Origin: Bdellovibrio sp. NC01
GTDB lineage: Bacteria > Bdellovibrionota > Bdellovibrionia > Bdellovibrionales > Bdellovibrionaceae
Assembly: GCF_006874625.1 (NCBI RefSeq)
Contig: NZ_CP030034.1
Coordinates: 2,232,001 to 2,296,000 of the forward strand
DNA length: 64,000 nt
Direction: 5' to 3'
Position numbers and translations under genes: made by a program. Below the pieces are notes generated by a model. That model did not search any database, was not told the origin of the DNA, and saw only the letters and a program-made list of their open reading frames with translations. Below are positions 52,532 through 61,262 of this stretch, in pieces (position 1 is the first letter of the stretch; every line of letters begins with the position of its first letter).

Positions 52532-55509
52532 ATGCCACTCTCTCTTGATTGCTCAACTACATAGAAACGAACAAGTCTTTTCTTACACGTTGTTGTCGAC
52601 TGAGTTGCACCCGCCACCATACCGCAATCTGGATCGACTGCAGTCCACTGGAACGGATTTGCCTGGGCTCTTAAACTAATCGCATTACACGATCTGACAT
52701 CAGAAACTTCTTGAACAGAAGGAATTGGATGCCAGATTGGCGATTTCATAACTGAATCACAAGAAGCTGCAGGATTACTAGTCGGTTTCAAAATACCTGC
52801 CTTACGTAATTCTTTCGTTGCCTGTGGAAGATAGATGGAACTCCATTGAATGCCGGCAACATAAGCTGACGGATCGATTTTTAATTTACCCACAATAAAT
52901 GTACCGATGATACGCAACGGATTTGTACGAGCATTGATCGTCAAACTATCACAGGCATAAAAACCAGTTACTAAGTTCGCATTCGAAGGAATAATGCAAT
53001 TACCTACGATCGAAGCGACTTTCCAAACAGGTGTCGCACCGAAAACTAAGTCTTTGTTATAGACAGGATCATTTGCCGGATCTGCAGATCCATCGATACC
53101 TGCAAAGTTCCATGAATGGCGAGTCGTCGATGCGAAGCTGACGTTCCAGTCAGCACCACCAAACGATTGCGAAGACAATTTACTTCTGGCATCTTCACAC
53201 TGCGCATTGAGGTCATCCAAACTCATGCCCAAGCCTTCGATATCTTCGGCAGGACTATTACTTGTTGCGGCTACGTTTGTTGGATTCGTTAAATAAGCAC
53301 CGCCGATGCCGAAATTCAAATAACCTTGCAAAGCAGTGTTTTCGCCAATCGATAAGCCTGGGATTAACTTGCTGTTATAATATGTGCTGTCATATCCAAG
53401 AACACCGATGGACGGACCCGTCGACGTCAACTCACCTTTAGAATTGATAAAATGATTCGCATTAACTGTCGTAACATCAAGCTCAAGCTTGTCACCGTAA
53501 TAAGTTACACGCCCCGTCCAATTGTTAATTTTCTTAATTAAACCTTTCACATCCACCGTTACTTGTGGCGGATTCTGAACGGCATCATTATAATTGTTGA
53601 GCGCGTTTTGAGCAGTGTTAATCGCGGCATTCGCATCTGAAATAGCCTTATCCTGATTAGGGATTTTATTTGCACTCAAATCACTAATAGTTGTCTTCAA
53701 ATTCGAGATCTGCGCATTTAAAGACGCAATCGTGTCGGGATTCTGATACTTAGAATCATCCACTGGAGTCGCCGATGGCGAAGGACTTGGTGACGCTTCC
53801 GCCACTGGCGTTTCCGTAGGAGATGGCGACGGCGTTGGAGTTGGACTTGCCTCAGCTGCAGGTTCACGATTATCAGCCGTTTGAGTTGGTTTAACCGGTT
53901 TCGCTAATTCTGCGTCGAGCGAAGCCTGCGCTACGCTTAACGAAGACTTCGCAGTTGATAATTGTGCATTTAGATCGTCCATTCCGGTATTTGCCGTTTT
54001 AAGACTATCTCTTGCAGTATTTAGACTTTTATTCAGCGACGCTAATGCCGATGCAGAGCCAACAACTGGCTGAAAAATCATCTGAGAGTTCAACGGCATA
54101 GCATGTGTGGCGGTTTTACCGTCGAACAAGAAAGTAAGATTAATGACAGCGTCTTCATTATCACCAGAATACTTAGCTACACCACTCCAATTGCTGCTTG
54201 TAATTGCCGCTGCAGGAATATAGTTACCTTGTTCTTCGAATGAACTACCCGTATCGAAAAATAATTTATACGAAACTTTACTTGTATTACCGCTATTAGA
54301 AGAGGTGATTTTAGAGGCGCCCAGTTTTGTTTTAGACGCAGTTTCAACACTCGCTTGGTTTTTTGACAACGTTGCACACATTGCCAAAAGTTTTGTATCA
54401 GGAACATCACCGGTATTAATTTTCGCAAAATATTTTAGACCCGCGTCTTCACCGCCGTCATTTTCAATGCCCTTCAAAAAGCCACCAAAGCTTGGCGAAT
54501 CAGCCCAATAGCGATCTGAAAGACCACCGGCAGATCGAGGCACATATAGATCATCTTCACCACCAGAATGCAGTGACTTCACCCAACCGTTACCGATGTA
54601 CACGCGATCCGCAAACGTTACCGCGGAATATTTTGAATTTTCAGGTGTTGCAGATTCATCTTTAGATAATTGTGGCAGATAAATATTGTTATTAACAAAC
54701 ACAGGACTTAAGAAAACAAGACCGGGACCCTTCCCAAGATCTTTACGATTCGTAAACTGATGAAAGCCGATATCGCCAAGATCATATGTCGCATCATACG
54801 TGTTATCCATATGAAGATCTTTTGGCGCAAGCAACGCAAAAGAACCAACTTCACGAGGATAAATTGCAAGGGATGATCTTAATGAAAGATCCACGTTGTT
54901 CATCGAAATCACGTTCTTTGACGAATCAATCAGAGCAATTTTTACCGTAAGGTATGATTCACGACCCGCGCGTGGCAAATAGGCGCTTGTATCCTTTGTC
55001 AGCTCAACAGTTACGCCAGCAACTTCAACGATTTTACCTGTCGCTTCGTCCTTCACCGTTTTTAATTTTTGCATTACAGGGAATAGAGGATGCACTGAAG
55101 AAAGCAAACCTGGATTCAGAGTAACTTTGAAAGATTTTAACGCCACATTATTGAGATCAACAGAGCCTACGTTTGCACCAGCAGCAACCAGAGTTCTAAT
55201 CGCGTTCTCTTGGTCATTGGACATGATCACACGTTCAACGCTAAATGGACTTGCCAGATTACAAGTTGAATCATTAACAAGCGTACCATCCGTGAAACAC
55301 CATTTTTGACGGACACCGAAGATCACGTAGTCCATCGTACTGTTCAAAGCAAAACGGAGGTTCACAGCATTCACTGTTTTTGTGACTTGTTTCTTCTGGC
55401 CGATAACGTAATTCGTCAGGAAGTAAAAGGAGATACTCATCACAGCTGTGGCTGCAAGGACCTGCATCATCACGCTACCGCGGTTGTTGCGGAATATTGT
55501 GGTTCTCAT
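52528..55509 (-). CDS. Giant minor pilin, PilX/GspK-like, with coiled coils
   Basis: A 993-residue protein with a prepilin-like start RNNRGSVMMQVLAATAVMSI: cleavage after G11, then a hydrophobic helix. Mature position 5 is Gln rather than Glu, a trait shared with tip pilins such as GspK. A large beta-rich body is interrupted by two coiled-coil stretches (about 500-545 and 590-640) flanking a Pro/Ser/Thr-rich linker (about 545-585, TPTPSPSPTETP). AGGAG lies before the ATG. It heads the operon and probably caps a pilus or pseudopilus as an adhesive tip. Confidence 0.82.
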   Translation of the reverse strand: MRTTIFRNNRGSVMMQVLAATAVMSISFYFLTNYVIGQKKQVTKTVNAVNLRFALNSTMDYVIFGVRQKWCFTDGTLVNDSTCNLASPFSVERVIMSNDQENAIRTLVAAGANVGSVDLNNVALKSFKVTLNPGLLSSVHPLFPVMQKLKTVKDEATGKIVEVAGVTVELTKDTSAYLPRAGRESYLTVKIALIDSSKNVISMNNVDLSLRSSLAIYPREVGSFALLAPKDLHMDNTYDATYDLGDIGFHQFTNRKDLGKGPGLVFLSPVFVNNNIYLPQLSKDESATPENSKYSAVTFADRVYIGNGWVKSLHSGGEDDLYVPRSAGGLSDRYWADSPSFGGFLKGIENDGGEDAGLKYFAKINTGDVPDTKLLAMCATLSKNQASVETASKTKLGASKITSSNSGNTSKVSYKLFFDTGSSFEEQGNYIPAAAITSSNWSGVAKYSGDNEDAVINLTFLFDGKTATHAMPLNSQMIFQPVVGSASALASLNKSLNTARDSLKTANTGMDDLNAQLSTAKSSLSVAQASLDAELAKPVKPTQTADNREPAAEASPTPTPSPSPTETPVAEASPSPSPSATPVDDSKYQNPDTIASLNAQISNLKTTISDLSANKIPNQDKAISDANAAINTAQNALNNYNDAVQNPPQVTVDVKGLIKKINNWTGRVTYYGDKLELDVTTVNANHFINSKGELTSTGPSIGVLGYDSTYYNSKLIPGLSIGENTALQGYLNFGIGGAYLTNPTNVAATSNSPAEDIEGLGMSLDDLNAQCEDARSKLSSQSFGGADWNVSFASTTRHSWNFAGIDGSADPANDPVYNKDLVFGATPVWKVASIVGNCIIPSNANLVTGFYACDSLTINARTNPLRIIGTFIVGKLKIDPSAYVAGIQWSSIYLPQATKELRKAGILKPTSNPAASCDSVMKSPIWHPIPSVQEVSDVRSCNAISLRAQANPFQWTAVDPDCGMVAGATQSTTTCKKRLVRFYVVEQSRESGI

Positions 55510-55668
55510 ACGTACCGTTCTCCTACTGCTTGTAGAAGTTATCGGCAGAAATGTATAAAAACTTGTGGAAAGCCGAGTGTTTTTACGTGCTTGAAATGTT
55601 TTATGCTCTAAATGTATTAAATATTCTAAATGCGATACGCAAAAATTGATCAGAATGAGACAGTCAAA

Positions 55669-56616
55669 TTACTTATGTTCCGGATCGATACACGCGAAAC
55701 CTGAGACTTCTGTTTCGATGGTTGCTTCGATGATTCCGTATTTCTTAACGAGACTTTTGATTTGGCTCTTTACTTTCTGCATGTCCTGCATTGAGGCTGC
55801 TGCAGTCAACACGACATGCACACTCATCACATGATTTTCACCATCCAAAGACCACAAATGTGAATGGTGAACATCTTCAACCAATTCGATTTTTTTAATT
55901 TCAGAATTAATTTCTTCAACGCTGGCACTACCCGGCGATGCCATCAAAAAAACTTTCAATGCTTCTTTCAAATTTCTGAAGACGTTATATAAAATCCACA
56001 ATGACAACGCGATCGCAAGACCCGCATCAATTTGTGGCACGTCGAAAAATTTCATAATCAAAGCACCAATCAAAACCAGCACCCACCCCGCCACGTCTTC
56101 GATCATGTGCCACATCAACATGCGCTCGTTCAACGAAGTGCCTTGCGAAACACGATAAGCTGCATAACCATTCACGGCGACACCAAAGAACGCCAACATC
56201 AACATGCCATTCGCTTCAGGTTGTTGCGGATGAATTAAACGCGGAATCGCTTCAATCAAAATAAAGATAGAGCCGGCAATCAAAATCAAACCGGTAATCA
56301 CTGCACCTAGGACAGAGAAACGACGGTAACCATATGAAAAATGCTCATCACTTGAACGGTGCGACACTTTTTCCATCGTGATCGCTAAAACCATCGCTAG
56401 CGCATCACCAAAATCATGAAGCGCATCACTTAAGATCGCGACGGAATTCGTCATAATTCCACCCACCAATTCGATCACTGCAAAGCCTAAATTCAACAAG
56501 AAAGCAAAGCGCATACGCCCGATGATGGCACCGTGAGCATGGGCATGCGAATGACTGTGTGAATGGCTATGAGAACCTGAATGACTGTGGTTGTGATGCG
56601 CGTGTTTTTCAGACAT
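55669..56616 (-). CDS. Cation diffusion facilitator (CzcD/DmeF-like)
   Basis: A 315-residue divalent-metal exporter with six membrane helices. The N-terminus is extremely His-rich (HNHSHSGSHSHSHSHSHAHA). LSDALHDFGDALAMV is the helix-2 signature with the HxxxD metal site, and HMIEDVAGWVLVLIGALIM gives the helix-5 HxxxD. The C-terminal cytosolic domain contains VEDVHHSHLWSLDGENHV. Likely substrate zinc, cobalt or nickel, moved out in exchange for protons. It is monocistronic. Confidence 0.94.
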   Translation of the reverse strand: MSEKHAHHNHSHSGSHSHSHSHSHAHAHGAIIGRMRFAFLLNLGFAVIELVGGIMTNSVAILSDALHDFGDALAMVLAITMEKVSHRSSDEHFSYGYRRFSVLGAVITGLILIAGSIFILIEAIPRLIHPQQPEANGMLMLAFFGVAVNGYAAYRVSQGTSLNERMLMWHMIEDVAGWVLVLIGALIMKFFDVPQIDAGLAIALSLWILYNVFRNLKEALKVFLMASPGSASVEEINSEIKKIELVEDVHHSHLWSLDGENHVMSVHVVLTAAASMQDMQKVKSQIKSLVKKYGIIEATIETEVSGFACIDPEHK

Positions 56617-56705
56617 AACTCAGTAAGACATTGCGAGGGCTTTTCTGTCAATAACTCCCCGCTCAAGTTGACCCCTTTTTCGCCTCGTGATAGCCCATAA
56701 GACCT

Positions 56706-57614
56706 ATGACAAAATCTGGATTCAAGAAATTTGCATTTAGCCTTCTGATTTATACGATTCTTGTGATTCTGTGGGGTGCGTGGGTACGCATTTCTCATTC
56801 GGGTGATGGGTGTGGCGACACGTGGCCTTTGTGTCACGGCCAACTTATTCCCGAAGCGCAACGAGGCAAAACGTGGGTTGAATACGGCCATCGTTTGATG
56901 TCTGGCATCTATGGTTTTGTCGTGATTTATTTCTGGTGGGTCGCACGCAAGATCTATCCAAAAGGTCACTTCGCAAGAAAAGCAGCTCTTGCCACTTTGA
57001 TTTTCATGATTACTGAAGCGCTTCTTGGCGCGAAATTGGTTTTATTTAAGCTTGTTACAACAAACGATACTCCCTATCGCGCATTTGTGATGGCGCTTCA
57101 TCAAATCAATTCATTCATGCTCACAGGTGCTGCAGCTCTTGCTTATGCGGCGGCAACTCTCAGTGCGCCTCTTGACCAACCATCACAACAAGATAAGAAA
57201 TATAAATATCTTCCGTGGGTGATTGTGATCATTGGCGTGACAGGTGCGTGGGCAGCGCTATCAAACTCACTCTTCCCGACTGACAACTTGTTCGAGGGCT
57301 TCCTTGCCGACTTCAACAGTGAATCGCACTTCTTGGTTAGACTTCGTGGTCTTCACCCGTTATTCGCGGTGATCGGTGCGGGCTCACTTGCGTTCTTCTT
57401 CTGGATGAAAGCGCAAATCTCTGACAACGCTCTTCTGCAAAAAAAATCTCTGCAAATGAGCTTGCTACTTATCGTGGGAATTTTATTTGGAATGGCGACG
57501 TTGTTCTTACACGCGCCAACGTGGATGAAGATCACTCACTTATTGCTAGCGCATACTATTTGGGTGGTGTTGCTACAATGGGTGTTCTTTGTAAGAGCCC
57601 GACAGTCGAATTAA
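56706..57614 (+). CDS. ctaA: Heme A synthase (CtaA/Cox15)
   Basis: A 302-residue eight-helix membrane enzyme that oxidises heme O to heme A for cytochrome oxidase. WGAWVRISHSGDGCGDTWPL with CHG following is the family N-terminal loop, and YGHRLMSG, ALHQINSFM, RGLHPLFAV and HLLLAHTIWVV supply the His ligands. The extracellular loop Cys pair (C-G-D-T-W-P-L-C) is intact. No ctaB or oxidase subunits are in the window. Its stop overlaps the convergent LON-domain gene. Confidence 0.9.
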   Translation: MTKSGFKKFAFSLLIYTILVILWGAWVRISHSGDGCGDTWPLCHGQLIPEAQRGKTWVEYGHRLMSGIYGFVVIYFWWVARKIYPKGHFARKAALATLIFMITEALLGAKLVLFKLVTTNDTPYRAFVMALHQINSFMLTGAAALAYAAATLSAPLDQPSQQDKKYKYLPWVIVIIGVTGAWAALSNSLFPTDNLFEGFLADFNSESHFLVRLRGLHPLFAVIGAGSLAFFFWMKAQISDNALLQKKSLQMSLLLIVGILFGMATLFLHAPTWMKITHLLLAHTIWVVLLQWVFFVRARQSN

Positions 57615-57620
57615 ACTGTC
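57601..57620. terminator. Short hairpin over convergent stop codons
   Basis: GACAGT-8-base loop-ACTGTC, a 6-bp stem. The overlapping stop codons of ctaA (57612-57614) and the LON-domain gene (57611-57613) sit in the loop. No strong T-run; weak terminator at most. Confidence 0.35.
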
Positions 57621-58228
57621 AGCTCGTTTGATTCCATCAAGCGATGTAAGAAGACGACCTTATCGTTGATATCGTCGTATTCCAAAACCATCTGCTGCAA
57701 ATCGTAGTCGCGCACCATGTAGGATGCGAAAGCGCCGACGATCTCTTCCGGTTGATTAAGATTTTTCATGAACATCTCTTGTTGCATAGGATCTGGAATG
57801 TGGCTGTAAATCCAGCGCGACAAGATCTTATGCATCGAGCTTAACTTCGGTTTTTGTGGCGGCTCTAAAATCGATTTTTCAGGAATGATCGAACCTTCGC
57901 ACACGATATACGGCGTGCCGCGATCAAGTACTTTGCCTAGACGTAACTTGCCTTGCCCTTGAAGAAAGATCAAAAGTGTCCCGTTGACTCGTTCCTCGAT
58001 AATCTGTGCGTAACCGTAGCCAGCGATTTCTCGAACAAAGGGAACCGCTTCTCCGGGACGAACAGGAACCACTTTTGAAGGATCTTCAATGTAAGCAAGC
58101 GCAATGGGCTGCTTATTGGCGATGGCATCTTTTATCATAGCCAAATAGCGAGGCTCGAAGATATTTAACGGCTTCGTGGTTCTCGGGAAAAGAGTCACGT
58201 TAACAAGAGGGAACAGAAAGACTTCCAT
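57611..58228 (-). CDS. Stand-alone LON N-terminal-like domain protein
   Basis: A 205-residue protein that is only the Lon substrate-binding (LON, PUA-like) domain: VFLFPLVNVTLFPRTTKPLN (LFPLxxxxLFPxxxxPLxxFEPRY), RYLAMIKDAIA and LLIFLQGQGKLRLGKVL. It lacks the AAA+ and protease domains of Lon. Such stand-alone proteins are common but their role is unclear; they may bind unfolded protein or regulate Lon. GAGGAG eight bases before the ATG. Confidence 0.92.
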   Translation of the reverse strand: MEVFLFPLVNVTLFPRTTKPLNIFEPRYLAMIKDAIANKQPIALAYIEDPSKVVPVRPGEAVPFVREIAGYGYAQIIEERVNGTLLIFLQGQGKLRLGKVLDRGTPYIVCEGSIIPEKSILEPPQKPKLSSMHKILSRWIYSHIPDPMQQEMFMKNLNQPEEIVGAFASYMVRDYDLQQMVLEYDDINDKVVFLHRLMESNELTV

Positions 58229-58283
58229 GAGCTGGACTCCTCATCTTGAAACTCTATTATAAAGATTGTAGCCTGAGATTGCT

Positions 58284-58694
58284 ATGGAAAAGGTAGACGC
58301 AAAAATGAGAAATGTAGTCTTTTTCGACGGTATCTGTCACCTTTGTAACGGGTTCGTTGATGCTGTGATTATCCGAGACAAACAGCATTCTTACCTCTTC
58401 GCACCCCTTCAAGGAACGACGGCGGAAGAGCTATTGCCAGAGAAGGATCGTACTGACTTAAACTCCGTAGTATATTATGAGGCCGGCAAACTTTATTATC
58501 GCTCTGCGGCCATTCTTAAAATTCTCTCAGGACTTGGTGGGATCTACAAATTGGCGGTGATCGGTTGGATCATCCCTGGCCCATTACGAGACATCTTGTA
58601 CAATTTGATCGCTAAAAATCGCTATGCTTGGTTTGGCCAAAGAGACTTCTGCCGTCTTCCAACCAAAGAAGAGCGCTCTTATTTGCTGGAATAA
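58284..58694 (+). CDS. DCC-family thiol-disulfide oxidoreductase-like protein (DUF393)
   Basis: A 136-residue DUF393 protein. The defining motif is VFFDGICHLCNGFVDAVI (DGxCxxC), followed by the family-typical YYEAGKLYYRSAAILKILS, IPGPLRDILYNLIAKNRY and C-terminal FCRLPTKEE. Cytoplasmic; possibly a redox protein. The start could be 58284 or 58305. The gene overlaps the convergent NUDIX gene by 16 bases. Confidence 0.92.
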   Translation: MEKVDAKMRNVVFFDGICHLCNGFVDAVIIRDKQHSYLFAPLQGTTAEELLPEKDRTDLNSVVYYEAGKLYYRSAAILKILSGLGGIYKLAVIGWIIPGPLRDILYNLIAKNRYAWFGQRDFCRLPTKEERSYLLE

Positions 58695-59110
58695 ACAGCG
58701 CGGATCAACTGCACAAAAGGTCGATCCGCAGCCGACAACTCCTCTTCAACGATTTCTTCCGGAAGACACCACTTCATAGCGTCATGCTCTCGTAATTCGA
58801 TTTGCGATTGCGCCGTCATCGCCCAATAAACTCTTAGGCGAATTGTCTTTGAAGGATACGCAAAGTCGAGTTCTTCAAGAAAGCCATCGACTTGAATCGG
58901 CAAACCCAATTCTTCATCAATTTCACGCACCAGAGCCGCTTCAGAGGTTTCTCCTGGATCGACTTTACCGCCGGGAAACTCCCAGTATCCTGCGCCGCTT
59001 TGCGCGGGACCTCTTCTGACAACAAGAATTTTCCGATCACTATCGAAGCTTCTGCGAATAAGAGCAGCCACAACTAAAACGGGTTCACGTTTCTGATTCA
59101 TATTCCTCAT
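58679..59110 (-). CDS. NUDIX hydrolase, MutT-like
   Basis: A 143-residue NUDIX enzyme. The box is complete: GGKVDPGETSEAALVREIDE followed by ELGL (GX5EX7REUXEEXGU). The early PVLVVAALIRRSFDSDRKIL and RRGPAQSGAGYWEFPGGK match the 8-oxo-dGTP diphosphatase group that keeps oxidised nucleotides out of DNA. The start may be 59110 or 59101; ribosome site unclear. Confidence 0.88.
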   Translation of the reverse strand: MRNMNQKREPVLVVAALIRRSFDSDRKILVVRRGPAQSGAGYWEFPGGKVDPGETSEAALVREIDEELGLPIQVDGFLEELDFAYPSKTIRLRVYWAMTAQSQIELREHDAMKWCLPEEIVEEELSAADRPFVQLIRAVYSSK

Positions 59111-59256
59111 TACACAGGGCTTTTTAATCTTTTAAAAGCATTCTTTTATTGCTATCTTTGTTCTTTGGGTTGGTTAAAAAGACCGGATGCAAGCAACGCA
59201 GGCAGTTGGTCTTTTTAGTAGGTACTCCGGCGGAGCCGGTAGACAGGATTGTATCG

Positions 59257-60864
59257 ATGATTGATACGGGGAATTCATTTTTTATCTTACTGATCAGCGG
59301 TGTTGCGCTGTTCCTATACGGCATGGGCCTGGCGAGTTCTTCACTCGAAAAGATCATGGCCGGCAAAATCACAAATCTTTTGAACCGCCTTTCGCAGAGT
59401 AAATTTCTTGCGATCTTAACTGGCGTCGTCCTAACGACTTTAATGCAAAGCTCTGGTGCCGTGACTTCGATGCTTGTGGGCTTGGGTTCGGCGCGTGTCG
59501 TGAATCTTCGTCAAGTGATGGGTGTCATCATTGGTACGGCCATCGGTACGACATTGACGGTTCAATTGATCTCTTTGGATTTATCGCAGTATGCCCTGCC
59601 GGTTTTTGCGATCGCGTTTGCGTTCTATTTTAAAGCGAAGAAAACAGTTTTCAAAAATCTTTCGTTAACGGCGATGGGTTTTGCATTACTGTTCTTGGGT
59701 CTGAAACTGGTTTCCGTTTCTGCGCATCACTTTGCAGAAAACCCAATGCTGACGGAGTTCTTCCAAAGCGTTCGTGATAACCCAGGCTACTCTCTTTTGA
59801 TTTCAATCGTCTTCTGTGCGTTCGTGCAAAGTTCGGCGATCACAATTGGTCTTGCGATGAGCTTAGCCGCCGTTAAAGCCATTACATTCTACGATGCGAT
59901 GATCTGGGTTTACGGTGCGAATATTGGGACGACTTCTGTCGCATTGATTGCAGCTGCTGGTGGTAACTATATCGGTCGCCAAGTGGCGTGGGCCCATTTC
60001 TTCTATAAAACGATCAGCGTTGTGATCTTCTACCCGTTCACGCAATTATTCATCGACTTCTTAATGAGTTTCGATACGACAATTTCTCGTTCCATCGCCA
60101 ATGCGCATTTGGTGTTTAATATCGTATCTGCGATCTTATTCTTCCCGTTCATCAATAAAGGTGCGGCATTGATCGAAAAGATGTTCCCGAAATCTGCATC
60201 TGAAGAATTCGGCACAGAGTTCGTGAACATGGACAATTATCAAAGCTCTGCATTGGCGGTGTCTTATGCCAATCGCGAAATCATGCGTACGGCCGATATC
60301 GTTTTAGGCATGATCAAAGACTCGATCCGTTTGTTTGAAACAAACGATCCGAAAGATTTTGATTCCATCAAAGATCGCGACAACAAAGTCGATTTCTTGT
60401 ACCGCGAAACAAAGATGTTCTTACTCGACCACGCCAACAAATCGAACACGGTCGTTCATCAAAACATCATGAACATGATTATGTTCCTGAGTGATCTTGA
60501 GCGTGCAGCCGATGCGATCGACATCAACATCTTAGCTTTGGCGATTAAGAAGAACGCTTTGAAATTAGAATTCTCAAGCGAAGGTTGGCACGAAATTCGT
60601 GGCATGCACGAACAAGTTGTTAAAGTTGCGGCAATGGCCATCAACTCTTATCAACAACGCGAATTGTGCGACGCTGCAATCCAATTGAAACGCGAACTGG
60701 CGAAATTGGAAATCACATTCCGCGAAAACCATATTAGCCGTCTGAACCGTGGTTTAAATTCATCTATTAACACAAGCTCGATCCACTTGGACTTGCTCAG
60801 CGAATACCGTCGTATCGCGAGTCTTCTTGTGAATCATGCTTACAACCAAAGCACAACGCCATAG
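59257..60864 (+). CDS. Na+/phosphate symporter with PhoU-like tail (NptA/YjbB type)
   Basis: A 535-residue protein. The membrane half has two inverted repeats with QSSG/QSS motifs (TTLMQSSGAVTSMLVG and AFVQSSAITIGLAMS) typical of the sodium/phosphate cotransporter family. The C-terminal 190 residues are PhoU-like helices (MIKDSIRLFETNDPKDFDSI onward), probably regulatory. I chose ATG 59257 with AGGA nine bases upstream; a start at 59149 adds a non-conserved segment. Three bases separate it from the DUF486 gene, so they form an operon. Confidence 0.9.
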   Translation: MIDTGNSFFILLISGVALFLYGMGLASSSLEKIMAGKITNLLNRLSQSKFLAILTGVVLTTLMQSSGAVTSMLVGLGSARVVNLRQVMGVIIGTAIGTTLTVQLISLDLSQYALPVFAIAFAFYFKAKKTVFKNLSLTAMGFALLFLGLKLVSVSAHHFAENPMLTEFFQSVRDNPGYSLLISIVFCAFVQSSAITIGLAMSLAAVKAITFYDAMIWVYGANIGTTSVALIAAAGGNYIGRQVAWAHFFYKTISVVIFYPFTQLFIDFLMSFDTTISRSIANAHLVFNIVSAILFFPFINKGAALIEKMFPKSASEEFGTEFVNMDNYQSSALAVSYANREIMRTADIVLGMIKDSIRLFETNDPKDFDSIKDRDNKVDFLYRETKMFLLDHANKSNTVVHQNIMNMIMFLSDLERAADAIDINILALAIKKNALKLEFSSEGWHEIRGMHEQVVKVAAMAINSYQQRELCDAAIQLKRELAKLEITFRENHISRLNRGLNSSINTSSIHLDLLSEYRRIASLLVNHAYNQSTTP

Positions 60865-60867
60865 AGT

Positions 60868-61215
60868 ATGAATACAGCAACAATTTCCCCGATCGTCCTT
60901 TTGTTTCTTTCTAACATTTTTATGACTTTCGCCTGGTATGGGCACTTGAAAAGCTTAAAAGACTCAGCGATCTGGGTGGCTGTGTTCATCAGCTGGGGCA
61001 TTGCCTTCTTTGAGTATGCCCTGCAAGTTCCCGCGAACCGCATCGGCATTAATCACTACACTCTGCCACAGCTTAAGATCATTCAAGAAGTCATCACGAT
61101 GGTGGTGTTTGCGGGCTTTTCAGTTCTCTATATGAAACAGTCCTTGAAGCTGGATTACTTGTGGGCGGGCCTGTGCCTGCTTGGCGCGGTTTATTTCATT
61201 TTTAGATCGCCATAG
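60868..61215 (+). CDS. DUF486 / DMT-like small membrane protein
   Basis: A 115-residue protein with four membrane helices. TFAWYGHLKS, WGIAFFEYALQVPANRIG and YTLPQLKIIQEVITMVVFAG are the hallmarks of DUF486 (COG3169), a drug/metabolite-transporter-like family of unknown substrate. Three bases after the phosphate symporter gene. Confidence 0.92.
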   Translation: MNTATISPIVLLFLSNIFMTFAWYGHLKSLKDSAIWVAVFISWGIAFFEYALQVPANRIGINHYTLPQLKIIQEVITMVVFAGFSVLYMKQSLKLDYLWAGLCLLGAVYFIFRSP

Positions 61216-61227
61216 ATAATATCCACC

Positions 61228-61256
61228 TTCCCATGCATCTCATTTAGGGATACAAT
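61228..61256 (+). promoter_or_regulatory. Candidate promoter giving a leaderless transcript
   Basis: TTCCCA (61228-61233), a 17-base spacer and TACAAT (61251-61256) would place the transcription start about seven bases later, at the ATG of the gene at 61263. No ribosome-binding site is seen before that ATG. Confidence 0.3.
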
Positions 61257-61262
61257 ATAAGT

